Positions 1 to 7,493 of a stretch of 23,579 nt of DNA are shown in pieces; the first letter of the stretch is position 1, and each line of letters starts with the position of its first letter. A model generated the notes under the pieces. That model was not told the origin of the DNA. It saw only the letters and a program-made list of their open reading frames with translations, and did no database searches. The position numbers and the translations under genes were made by a program. The stretch spans positions 1-23,579 of the forward strand of contig JAYUGA010000274.1 in assembly GCA_043738565.1 (NCBI GenBank), written 5' to 3'. This DNA comes from Stagnihabitans sp043738565. Its GTDB lineage: Bacteria; Pseudomonadota; Alphaproteobacteria; Rhodobacterales; Rhodobacteraceae.

Positions 1-1
1 G

Positions 2-325
2 CGGGCGGAGATGAAGGTGACGAAGGGTGGCGGCTTTGTGGCCATGATGTATCCCGAAAAGCGGTCCTATCCGGTGGCGCGCTCCGCCACGACCGAGGCG
101 GCGATCCTGCAGGGGGTGACGGGCGATCTGTATCTGGTGATCGGCGATCCGCAGGAGGGCGGTGGTTGGGCGTTTCGCAGTTACATCAAGCCGTTTGCCA
201 ACTGGCTGTGGGGGGGCGCACTGATCATGGCTTTGGGCGGCATGCTCAGCCTGTCGGACCGGCGCTACCGAATTGCGGCGGCGGCGGCGCGGCGCTCGCT
301 GGCGGTGGCGGTGGCGGCGGAATGA
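2..325 (+). CDS. ccmF: Cytochrome c maturation protein CcmF, C-terminal end (partial)
   Basis: This is the last 107 codons of CcmF, cut at the window's left edge. CcmF is the large inner-membrane subunit that, with CcmH, joins heme to the CXXCH motif of apocytochromes c on the periplasmic side. The fragment shows the expected C-terminal layout: a soluble periplasmic stretch containing KGGGFVAMMYPEKRSYP, then YLVIGDP, then a last transmembrane helix (about WLWGGALIMALGGMLSL) and a short Ala/Arg-rich cytoplasmic tail. Its TGA stop overlaps the ATG of ccmH (ATGA), so the two are probably translationally coupled. Identification rests on family resemblance of this tail; the heme-binding WWD region lies outside the window. 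Confidence 0.93.
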   Translation, partial: RAEMKVTKGGGFVAMMYPEKRSYPVARSATTEAAILQGVTGDLYLVIGDPQEGGGWAFRSYIKPFANWLWGGALIMALGGMLSLSDRRYRIAAAAARRSLAVAVAAE

Positions 326-765
326 GGTGGCTGTTCGCCCTGGCGCTGATGGCGGGTCCGGCTTTTGCGGTACTGCCGGGTGAGATGCTGAAAGACCCGG
401 TGCTGGAGGCGCGGGCGCGGGCGATTTCGCAAGGGTTGCGGTGCCTCGTGTGCCGCAATGAGAACATCGACGATTCGGAGGCGGGATTGGCGGGCGACCT
501 GCGGGTCTTGCTGCGCGAGCGGTTGGTGGCGGGTGACAGCGATGCGGCGGCGGTGGCCTATATCGTGGACCGCTATGGCGAGTTTGTGCTGCTGCGTCCA
601 ACGGTTGCCGGGGGCAATCTGCTGCTGTGGCTCGCCGGGCCGCTGATGCTGCTGGGCGGCGGCGCTGTGGCACTGGCCATGCTGCGGCGGCGGTCGCGCG
701 AGGCGGAGGCAGGGGCGCTGTCGGCGCCGGATCAGGCACGGCTGGACGCCTTGATGCGGGAGTGA
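322..765 (+). CDS. ccmH: Cytochrome c maturation protein CcmH (Ccl2 type)
   Basis: A 147-aa CcmH, the thiol-reducing and heme-ligation partner of CcmF at the periplasmic face of the membrane. A signal peptide occupies about residues 1-16 (MRWLFALALMAGPAFA). The family motif LRCLVCRNENI follows with the redox pair Cys41 and Cys44. One transmembrane helix lies near residues 93-113, followed by a basic RRR cytoplasmic end. The ATG at 322 is chosen because it begins the signal peptide and overlaps the ccmF stop; the same frame stays open upstream to 166, but that part lies inside ccmF. The length suits the short alphaproteobacterial form without the TPR (CcmI) domain. It is the last gene of the operon visible here, and the downstream gene has its own leader region. 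Confidence 0.95.
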   Translation: MRWLFALALMAGPAFAVLPGEMLKDPVLEARARAISQGLRCLVCRNENIDDSEAGLAGDLRVLLRERLVAGDSDAAAVAYIVDRYGEFVLLRPTVAGGNLLLWLAGPLMLLGGGAVALAMLRRRSREAEAGALSAPDQARLDALMRE

Positions 766-969
766 CGCCGGCGATGGCGCGCGGGGCGCGCGGGGAAGGT
801 CTGGCGCTAGGGCCGTGGCCGTGGCCTTGGCAACGCGGGTGCGTCTTGCCAATGATCGGCCCGCAAGATTTTTTGGAACCTGCCGGTCCCTTTCTTTGTT
901 AGTGTTGCAATGAATTGACTTCAGTGCAACGCAGGGGCGGCACGAAGCGGGAATCTTGTGGGGGTGGTC

Positions 970-2295
970 ATGTGGGAAAATTTGCTGGTCTGGACGTTGC
1001 GCAGCTTCATTGATGCGGAGCATCTGCGGCTGACCCTGCCGAGTGGCCGGGTGGAAAAGTTCGGGTTGGCTGCCGCGCCCGTGATCGCCGTGACGCTGCT
1101 GGACGCCGCCTTGCCGCGCAAGATCCTGCTGAATCCTGAACTTGTGTTGGGGGAAGCCTATATGGCCGGCACGCTGACGATTGGTGGCGATGATCTGAAG
1201 GGGTTCCTGCAACTGGCGATGCGGGCTGGCAAAAGGTCGCGCTGGTCGCCCGTGGCACTGCTGGTGCGGTGGCACAAGGCCATGATGCGGCTGAGCGACT
1301 GGAATCCGCTGCCCAAGGCGCGGGCCAATGTGGCGCATCACTATGACATCTCGCCCGAATTGTACGGGCTGTTTCTGGATGAGAGCAAGCAATACACCTG
1401 CGCCTATTTCCGCGAGCCGGGGATGACCCTGGAGCAGGCGCAGATCGCCAAGATGACCCATATCGGGCGCAAGTTGCGGATTGCGCCGGGCATGCGGGTG
1501 CTGGACATCGGCTGCGGCTTTGGCACGCTGGCGATTTCGCTGGCGCGGGATTATGGCGCAAGGGTGGTCGGCGTCACGCTGTCAGAGGTGCAACTGGCCG
1601 AGGCGCGGGGCCGCGCGGCGGATGCGGGCGTGGCCGACCGGGTGGAGTTCCGGTTGCAGGACTACCGCGAAGTGACCGGGCCGTTTGACCGGATCGTGTC
1701 GATCGGCATGATGGAGCATGTGGGCCGTCCGCATCTGGGCGGCTATTTCCGCAAGGTGACGGAGTTGCTGACGCCGGAGGGCGTGGCGCTGATCCACTAC
1801 ATTGCCCATCCACACATGCCTGATCCGAACTCGCCGTGGTTCGAGAAATACATCTTTCCGGGTTCCTATTGCCCGACCCTGGCGGAGGTGTCGCCGCATC
1901 TGGGGCGGACCGGGCTGATCCTGACCGATCTGGAGGCGTGGCGCGGGCACTACGATGCGACGCTGGCCGGGTGGCGGGCAAATTTCGAGCGGAACATTGA
2001 CCGCATCCGGGAGTTGACTGACGCGCAGTTCATCCGGATGTGGCGGTATTATCTGGTGGCGGCGGAGGTGACATTTGCCGAAGGGCTGTTGACCGTGCAT
2101 CAGTTGCAACTGACCAGGCGGCAGGATGCGGTGCCTGCGGCGCGGGATTATCTGTATCCGTCAGGCCCCGCGCGACAGAGCGGCTATCCCAGTGCGGGCA
2201 ATTTCGCGCAGGCCGAGCGGGCGCATGAGGTCAGCGAAAGCGTCGATCTTTTCCGAGGTGCCGGTCAGTTCGAACACGAAACTTTCCAGCGATGA
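970..2295 (+). CDS. cfa: Cyclopropane-fatty-acyl-phospholipid synthase family methyltransferase
   Basis: A 441-aa SAM-dependent methyltransferase of the CFA synthase family, which methylenates cis double bonds in membrane phospholipid acyl chains. An N-terminal lipid-binding region precedes the family stretch NVAHHYDISPELYGLFLDES with YTCAYF. The SAM-binding motif VLDIGCGFG lies near residues 177-185, and MMEHVG follows. The ATG at 970 is preferred; an in-frame GTG at 958 is possible, and neither has a strong ribosome site. Homologues usually end near the RDYL(YP) segment, which falls at 2160. Here the frame runs 45 codons further, entirely antisense to ilvN, which suggests the original stop was lost. 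The extra tail (SGPARQSGYPSAG onward) looks like no domain I know. The family is certain; the exact substrate is not. Confidence 0.88.
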   Translation: MWENLLVWTLRSFIDAEHLRLTLPSGRVEKFGLAAAPVIAVTLLDAALPRKILLNPELVLGEAYMAGTLTIGGDDLKGFLQLAMRAGKRSRWSPVALLVRWHKAMMRLSDWNPLPKARANVAHHYDISPELYGLFLDESKQYTCAYFREPGMTLEQAQIAKMTHIGRKLRIAPGMRVLDIGCGFGTLAISLARDYGARVVGVTLSEVQLAEARGRAADAGVADRVEFRLQDYREVTGPFDRIVSIGMMEHVGRPHLGGYFRKVTELLTPEGVALIHYIAHPHMPDPNSPWFEKYIFPGSYCPTLAEVSPHLGRTGLILTDLEAWRGHYDATLAGWRANFERNIDRIRELTDAQFIRMWRYYLVAAEVTFAEGLLTVHQLQLTRRQDAVPAARDYLYPSGPARQSGYPSAGNFAQAERAHEVSESVDLFRGAGQFEHETFQR

Positions 2296-2721
2296 ATCGA
2301 CGACATTGGCCCGGAAAATCTCTGCCAGGCTCAGCGCCTCGATCCGGGCCTCACCACGGCCAGCGACCTTGAACAGGGCCAGTTCGCGCTGGACCGAGGG
2401 GCCTTCGGCAGTCAGGTCGTGAACCTCATGCACCGGGACCATGCGTTCCAGTTGCGCCTTGATCTGGACGATGACCTGCGGCGTGCCGCGCGTCACGACC
2501 GTGATGCGGCTCTTGTGGCCCAGATGGTCAACCTCGGCCACGGTCAGGCTTTCGATGTTGTAGCCCCGGCCGGAAAACAGGCCGATGACGCGGGCCAGAA
2601 CGCCACTTTCGTTGGTGACGATGACGGCGAGGGTATGGCTTTCAATGACCTCGGCGTTGGGATCGCGCAGGTCATAGGCGGAATGGCTGGAGGAGCCTTT
2701 TTTGATGTTCAGGGCGGACAT
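2161..2721 (-). CDS. ilvN: Acetolactate synthase small (regulatory) subunit
   Basis: A 186-aa regulatory subunit of acetohydroxyacid synthase (also called IlvH). It binds the IlvB catalytic subunit, raises its activity and confers valine feedback inhibition. An ACT domain covers about residues 25-100, with the glycine-rich turn NESGVLARVIGLFSGRGYNI that forms the effector site. A C-terminal ALS_ss_C-like domain follows (VFELTGTSEKIDAF...GIAALSRG). The ATG at 2721 is chosen over upstream in-frame codons because GAGG sits 8 bases before it and the protein then has the family length. It lies 110 bp downstream of ilvB, probably in the same transcript, and so under the leader upstream of ilvB. Its last 135 bp are shared, antisense, with the cfa reading frame. 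Confidence 0.95.
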   Translation of the reverse strand: MSALNIKKGSSSHSAYDLRDPNAEVIESHTLAVIVTNESGVLARVIGLFSGRGYNIESLTVAEVDHLGHKSRITVVTRGTPQVIVQIKAQLERMVPVHEVHDLTAEGPSVQRELALFKVAGRGEARIEALSLAEIFRANVVDSSLESFVFELTGTSEKIDAFADLMRPLGLREIARTGIAALSRGA

Positions 2722-2802
2722 TCTGGCCTCATTTTCTGTCGCTGAATATCCCACAGGGGTGAGACATTGGTTGCGCCATTGGTCCGAGTAACCAACGGCT
2801 CG

Positions 2803-2821
2803 GGGGGATGTGAAATCCCCC
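2803..2821 (-). repeat. Hairpin just downstream of ilvB, member of a small 3'-end hairpin family
   Basis: On the minus strand, about 10 bases after the ilvB stop, ATCCCCC can pair with GGGGGAT around a 5-base loop (read from the minus strand: TTCAC). There is no T-tract, so this is unlikely to be a full intrinsic terminator; it may stabilise the ilvB 3' end or cause partial polarity before ilvN. A very similar hairpin with a compensating base-pair change follows dksA at 20774-20796. Confidence 0.6.
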
Positions 2822-2831
2822 AGTCTGTTGT

Positions 2832-4601
<1,770 letters not shown>

Positions 4602-4627
4602 CTCAAAAAAAGCTCCGGCATCTCAAC

Positions 4628-4655
4628 AAAAAGCCCCCGGAGTTTTCGCGGGGGC
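4628..4655 (-). terminator. Intrinsic terminator of the ilvB leader (attenuator)
   Basis: Minus-strand GCCCCCG (4655-4649) pairs perfectly with CGGGGGC (4639-4633) around a 9-base loop and is followed directly by TTTTT (4632-4628). It lies between the leader peptide stop and the ilvB start. Bases 4653-4655 are shared with the downstream arm of the competing antiterminator, so both cannot fully form at once. Confidence 0.85.
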
Positions 4656-4697
4656 GCATGGCAACCAGACTGGTTTGCCGTTACCGGCCCATGCGCC
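4653..4697 (-). promoter_or_regulatory. Antiterminator stem of the ilvB leader
   Basis: Minus-strand GGCGCATGG (4697-4689), inside leader codons 11-14, is perfectly complementary to CCATGCGCC (4661-4653). An inner hairpin, GGCAAACCA against TGGTTGCC with one bulge, lies between them at about 4679-4660. The outer stem takes the first three bases of the terminator's upstream arm. A ribosome stalled at leader codons 3-6 leaves GGCGCATGG free, whereas one that reaches the stop codon covers it, the classical logic of amino-acid attenuation. The folding is inferred from complementarity, not computed energies. Confidence 0.72.
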
Positions 4698-4728
4698 TTT
4701 TTCCTACATCGACAAGAAGGATATCCAT
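4681..4728 (-). CDS. ilvB leader peptide (attenuation sensor)
   Basis: A 15-codon reading frame, MDILLVDVGKRRMGR, then TAA. AGGAG sits 7 bases before the ATG, an unusually strong ribosome site for this window. Codons 3-6 are Ile-Leu-Leu-Val with a further Val at 8, exactly the amino acids made by the downstream pathway, so low charged Ile, Leu or Val tRNA would stall the ribosome here. It begins about 19 bases after the predicted transcription start and ends just before the antiterminator and terminator segments. The peptide itself need have no function. It is too short for ordinary gene finders. Confidence 0.85.
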   Translation of the reverse strand: MDILLVDVGKRRMGR

Positions 4729-4753
4729 TGCCGTCTCCTGACCATCGCGCCGG

Positions 4754-4782
4754 ACACTAGGGTGGGTGTTTGGGGGCGTCAA
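4754..4782 (-). promoter_or_regulatory. Predicted sigma-70-type promoter of the ilvB-ilvN operon
   Basis: On the minus strand, TTGACG (4782-4777) and TAGTGT (4759-4754) are separated by exactly 17 bases. Transcription would start near 4747, giving a leader RNA of about 145 bases that contains the leader peptide and attenuator. Good match to the -35 consensus, moderate to the -10. Confidence 0.65.
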
Positions 4783-4790
4783 CCGAAAAT

Positions 4791-4807
4791 CGACATGTAT
4801 AATGTCG
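4791..4807. promoter_or_regulatory. Inverted repeat upstream of the ilvB promoter, possible activator site
   Basis: CGACAT and ATGTCG flank GTATA, a perfect 6-bp inverted repeat centred near -52 relative to the predicted ilvB start. That placement suits an activator or a LysR- or Lrp-type regulator. The plus strand also contains TATAAT (4798-4803), but with no good -35 box. The regulator is unknown. Confidence 0.4.
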
Positions 4808-4942
4808 TGCGGTCGGTGTTTTTTGGTATTTTCTTGCTTGAATGGCACTCGCCACGTAATGTTTGGCACTCTGCACCGCCTGCGGCCAAGGCGGCGCTGG
4901 TGGCGGAAGGCTTGCCAGCGGCCTGAAGGTGCGCAACGGCGG

Positions 4943-4970
4943 GTAAGGTGCGTCATATGACGCACCTTAC
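4943..4970. repeat. Perfect 28-bp palindrome (REP-like)
   Basis: The half-site GTAAGGTGCGTCAT is followed immediately by its exact reverse complement, with no spacer and no mismatch over 28 bp. It lies in non-coding DNA between divergent genes and has no T-tract on either side, so it is not an ordinary terminator. From memory, GGTGCG...CGCACC palindromes occur between genes in many bacteria and some resemble REP elements mobilised by RAYT transposases; this is not verified here. Confidence 0.8.
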
Positions 4971-5008
4971 GTTGGGGCGGTGCGCGGGATTTGGCCGATG
5001 CGCGTTTT

Positions 5009-5029
5009 CATGTAAATATTGTTAACATG
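5009..5029. promoter_or_regulatory. Imperfect palindrome upstream of the DUF2852 gene
   Basis: CATGT at 5009 and ACATG ending at 5029 form the ends of a 21-bp A/T-rich imperfect palindrome; about 7 of 10 possible pairs match around a central T. It lies about 90 bases before the start codon, where an operator could act. No regulator can be named. Confidence 0.35.
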
Positions 5030-5068
5030 CCCTCTTGAACGAAACCCGGCGCGGGGGCATGTCGGCTC

Positions 5069-5087
5069 ATGTGAAAGACATTCACAT
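5069..5087. promoter_or_regulatory. Inverted repeat ATGTGAA-N5-TTCACAT before the DUF2852 gene
   Basis: A perfect 7-bp inverted repeat with a 5-base spacer ends 30 bases before the start codon. It resembles a CRP/FNR-type site but has TGTGA and TCACA 7 rather than 6 bases apart. It could be an operator in the 5' untranslated region or a small RNA stem. Confidence 0.45.
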
Positions 5088-5117
5088 ACTGCAACCGCAA
5101 CAAGGGAGACTCAGCCG

Positions 5118-5642
5118 ATGTACACCGCCCGCAACGCCAATCCGGCGATTTCTGCCAAGGATGGCCTGGTGGCTTCTGCCCGCGGGGCCGAGCGATGGCT
5201 CGACGCGCGTGGCCGCAAAGCCTGGATTGTCGCCATGATCCTCGGTTTCATCTTCGCCTGGCCCATCGGCCTTGGACTTCTCGCCTATATGATCTGGAGC
5301 AAACGCATGTTCAGCCGTTCCTGTGGCCAGCGCCACGAGCATTCTCATGGTCCCTGGGGCCAACACCGCGCCCATATGGCCGAGCATTTCAGCCAGATGG
5401 GGTTTGGCCGCGCCACGTTCCGCCCCTCGGGCAACGCGGCGTTTGAGGCCTACAAGGCCGACACGATCCGCCGCCTGCAAGAAGAGCAGGAAGCGTTCGA
5501 GGCCTTCTTGCAGCGGTTGCGCGAAGCCAAGGACAAGTCGGAATTCGACAATTTCATGGATGATCGGGCCCGCGCCAATGCGGCGGCTGCGGATGCGCCA
5601 CCGGTGCCTGATGCCGGGACTGCGCCGCGCACCGGCGAGTAG
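5118..5642 (+). CDS. DUF2852 family membrane protein
   Basis: A 174-aa protein of a family common in Rhodobacterales and known only as DUF2852; its function is not established. One membrane segment covers about residues 36-58 (IVAMILGFIFAWPIGLGLLA), the family signature. A His-rich linker follows (GQRHEHSHGPWGQHRAHMAEH). An acidic and basic helical region of coiled-coil character comes next (about residues 112-155, RRLQEEQEAFEAFLQRLREA), and the Ala/Pro-rich tail looks disordered. The ATG at 5118 is chosen because GGGAG lies 9 bases before it and the protein then begins at the family's usual place. An inverted repeat precedes it and an intrinsic terminator follows, so it is probably transcribed alone. 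Confidence 0.88.
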   Translation: MYTARNANPAISAKDGLVASARGAERWLDARGRKAWIVAMILGFIFAWPIGLGLLAYMIWSKRMFSRSCGQRHEHSHGPWGQHRAHMAEHFSQMGFGRATFRPSGNAAFEAYKADTIRRLQEEQEAFEAFLQRLREAKDKSEFDNFMDDRARANAAAADAPPVPDAGTAPRTGE

Positions 5643-5654
5643 TGAGACACCAAA

Positions 5655-5680
5655 GCGGCCCCGCCACGGGGCCGCCTTTC
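5655..5680 (+). terminator. Terminator after the DUF2852 gene
   Basis: GCGGCCCCG pairs perfectly with CGGGGCCGC (5667-5675) over a CCA loop, then CTTTCCCTT. It begins 12 bases after the stop codon. The T-tract is short and broken, so termination may be partial. Confidence 0.7.
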
Positions 5681-5702
5681 CCTTCAGCCGAAAGCCGCAG
5701 GC

Positions 5703-6146
5703 ATGTTTTCCTCTGCTTATCCTGATCCGATGTCGCAAGGCCATTTCTACGCCGATGTGCCGGCCAAGCGGGCGCTGGCCTGGGGGATTGATACGGTGCT
5801 GATCGCCTTTCTGGTGACGCTGATGGTGCCGTTCACCGGGTTTCTGGCGCTGTTCTTTCTGGGTGGTTTGTACCTGGTGGTGAACTTCCTGTACCGCTGG
5901 ATTGGCTTGGCCCGGCATTCGGCCACGCTTGGCATGCGGATCATGGGGGTCGAATTTCGGGACGCCCAAGGCTTCCGGCTGGATGCGATGACGGCCTTTG
6001 CCCATGTGTTTGGCTATTCGCTGTCGGTGGCGTTTGTTTTCCCGCAACTGATCTCGCTGGGGCTGATGGGGTTCACCCGGCGCGGGCAAAGCCTGTCGGA
6101 CCTTGTTCTGGGCACGGTTTTGGTCAACCGGGCCGCGTTTTACTGA
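5703..6146 (+). CDS. RDD family membrane protein
   Basis: A 147-aa integral membrane protein with the RDD-domain pattern. It begins its first helix with RALAWGIDTVLIAF (the Arg...Asp signature), continues with a second helix (GFLALFFLGGLYLVVNFLY) and the turn HSATLGMRIMGVEFRD, and has a third hydrophobic segment (VFGYSLSVAFVFPQLISLGL). The RRGQSLSDLVLGTVLV ending, with the last conserved Asp, is typical. RDD proteins have mostly unknown roles; some are linked to ion or solute transport. The ATG at 5703 is used, but the ATG at 5730 (MSQGHFYADVP) is an equally good start. A terminator precedes it. No specific partner is evident. Confidence 0.85.
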   Translation: MFSSAYPDPMSQGHFYADVPAKRALAWGIDTVLIAFLVTLMVPFTGFLALFFLGGLYLVVNFLYRWIGLARHSATLGMRIMGVEFRDAQGFRLDAMTAFAHVFGYSLSVAFVFPQLISLGLMGFTRRGQSLSDLVLGTVLVNRAAFY

Positions 6147-6226
6147 GCGGGCGGGATGACTTGGGCCTTGGCGGATGGCATGGGCCTTGCTAACCTGACG
6201 GCTGCAACCTTAAAGCAAAGCCCGAA

Positions 6227-7063
6227 ATGCGCCACACCCTGCCGATCGCGCCCCAGTTCTATGTGACGGCACCGCAGCCCTGTCCCTATCTGGACGGCCG
6301 GATGGAGCGCAAGCTGTTCACGGCGTTGCAGGGCGAACATGCGCAAAGGCTGAATGACGCCTTGTCAAAGCAGGGCTTCCGGCGCAGCCAGAATGTTTTG
6401 TACCGACCGTCCTGTGCCGAATGTTCGGCCTGCCTGTCGGCTCGTATCCGGGTGGCGGATTTTGTGCCAAGCCGCACCCAGCGCAAGGTGATGAAGGCAA
6501 CGGCCCATCTGCGGCGCAATGCCACCAGCCCCTGGGCGACGGAGGCTCAGTTTGCGCTGTTCCGCCGCTATCTGGATGCGCGGCATGCCGATGGCGGCAT
6601 GGCGGATATGGATGTGTTCGAATTCGCCGCGATGATCGAGGAAACCCCGGTCAAAAGCCGGGTGATCGAATACACGCGGCCTGCCGGGCCGGCAGATCGG
6701 ACGCGGCCTTTGGCGGCGGTCAGTCTGACCGATGTGTTCGACGACGGGTTGAGCATGGTTTACAGCTTTTACGACCCTGAGCTGGCCGAGCTTAGCCTAG
6801 GGACGTTTGCCATCCTCGACCATGTCGATATCGCGCGGGAGGCCGGGTTGCCCTATGTCTACCTGGGCTATTGGGTGCCGGGCAGCCGCAAAATGGGTTA
6901 CAAGGCCGGGTTTTCGGCAGTCGAAATTTACAAGGGCGGGGTCTGGGTGCCGATTGGCGACCCGGCTGACCACCGGGCAGAGTTGCATCCCCTTTCAGTG
7001 GACCCGATTGCCGAGCAGGTCGCGCGGATTGCCTTGCCAGAGGCGCGGGTCGCCCGCGAATGA
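6227..7063 (+). CDS. bpt: Aspartate/glutamate leucyltransferase (bacterial N-degron enzyme)
   Basis: A 278-aa member of the Bpt/ATE aminoacyl-tRNA-protein transferase family. Bpt adds leucine to proteins with N-terminal Asp or Glu, marking them for ClpS-ClpAP degradation in the cytosol. The N-terminal half holds four cysteines, Cys19 and the Cys63-Cys66-Cys69 cluster in RPSCAECSAC. Equivalent cysteines in ATE enzymes have been reported to bind an iron-sulfur cluster. The C-terminal GNAT-like half contains YVYLGYWVPGSRKMGYKAGF, the family signature. The ATG at 6227 gives full family length. The TGA stop overlaps the ATG of the following VOC gene (ATGA), implying coupling. Whether the donor is Leu or Arg cannot be settled from sequence alone, but alphaproteobacterial members are usually classed as Bpt. 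Confidence 0.93.
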   Translation: MRHTLPIAPQFYVTAPQPCPYLDGRMERKLFTALQGEHAQRLNDALSKQGFRRSQNVLYRPSCAECSACLSARIRVADFVPSRTQRKVMKATAHLRRNATSPWATEAQFALFRRYLDARHADGGMADMDVFEFAAMIEETPVKSRVIEYTRPAGPADRTRPLAAVSLTDVFDDGLSMVYSFYDPELAELSLGTFAILDHVDIAREAGLPYVYLGYWVPGSRKMGYKAGFSAVEIYKGGVWVPIGDPADHRAELHPLSVDPIAEQVARIALPEARVARE

Positions 7064-7449
7064 CATCGCGTTTGACGGCGGTGGCGCTGGTGGTGCCGGA
7101 TTATGATCCGGCGATTGCATTCTTTTGCGATGTCATGGGGTTTCGGCTGATCGAGGATATAGATCAGGGTTCGAAACGCTGGGTGACGGTGGAGCCTGCG
7201 GGCGGTGGTGTGCGGCTGGTGCTGGCACGGGCCGAGGGGGCGCGGCAGCAGGCGGCGGTCGGCGATCAGGCGGGCGGCCGGGTCTGGCTGTTCTTGCAGA
7301 CCGATGATTTTGCGCGGGATCATGCCCGGATGCTGGCGGCGGGCGTCGGGTTCGAGGAAGTGCCGCGGCACGAGGTTTACGGCATCGTCGCGGTCTGGCG
7401 CGATCCGTTCGGCAACCGCTGGGATCTGATCGAGCCGCGGAAGGGCTAA
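7060..7449 (+). CDS. VOC (glyoxalase/bleomycin-resistance fold) family protein
   Basis: A 129-aa protein with the vicinal-oxygen-chelate fold: an opening beta strand (TAVALVVPDYDPAIAFF), a CDVMGFRLIEDI helix-strand unit, and a closing DPFGNRWDLIEPR motif in which Asp and Glu are the usual metal or substrate positions. These proteins include glyoxalases, dioxygenases and antibiotic-binding proteins, so the substrate cannot be named. It starts on the ATGA shared with the bpt stop and is followed 44 bp later by glnE; the three may form one transcription unit, though no functional link is obvious. Confidence 0.85.
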   Translation: MTSRLTAVALVVPDYDPAIAFFCDVMGFRLIEDIDQGSKRWVTVEPAGGGVRLVLARAEGARQQAAVGDQAGGRVWLFLQTDDFARDHARMLAAGVGFEEVPRHEVYGIVAVWRDPFGNRWDLIEPRKG

Positions 7450-7493
7450 GGTGCTGCGTTGACCCCGGCGTGGGCGCACCGCATTGTGGCCGC

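Larger units (their letters stand above)
4729..5117. other. Divergent intergenic region, palindrome-rich, no gene seen
   Basis: These 389 bp separate the minus-strand ilvB leader from the plus-strand DUF2852 gene. Short open frames here lack ribosome sites and family resemblance. The content is regulatory: the ilvB promoter (4754-4782), an inverted repeat CGACAT-N5-ATGTCG (4791-4807), a perfect 28-bp palindrome (4943-4970), and two further inverted repeats before the DUF2852 gene (5009-5029 and 5069-5087). The stretch around 4800-4860 and 5005-5030 is noticeably richer in A/T than the genes. Confidence 0.7.

Noticed and set aside
4794..4830. TATAAT on the plus strand as a promoter for the DUF2852 gene
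   Set aside because: No -35 box at 16-18 bases upstream and the gene lies about 310 bases away; better read as part of the inverted repeat at 4791-4807.
4840..4885. Repeated TGGCACT words resembling a sigma-54 promoter
   Set aside because: The GG-N10-GC spacing required for -24/-12 boxes is not met and no gene follows at a suitable distance.
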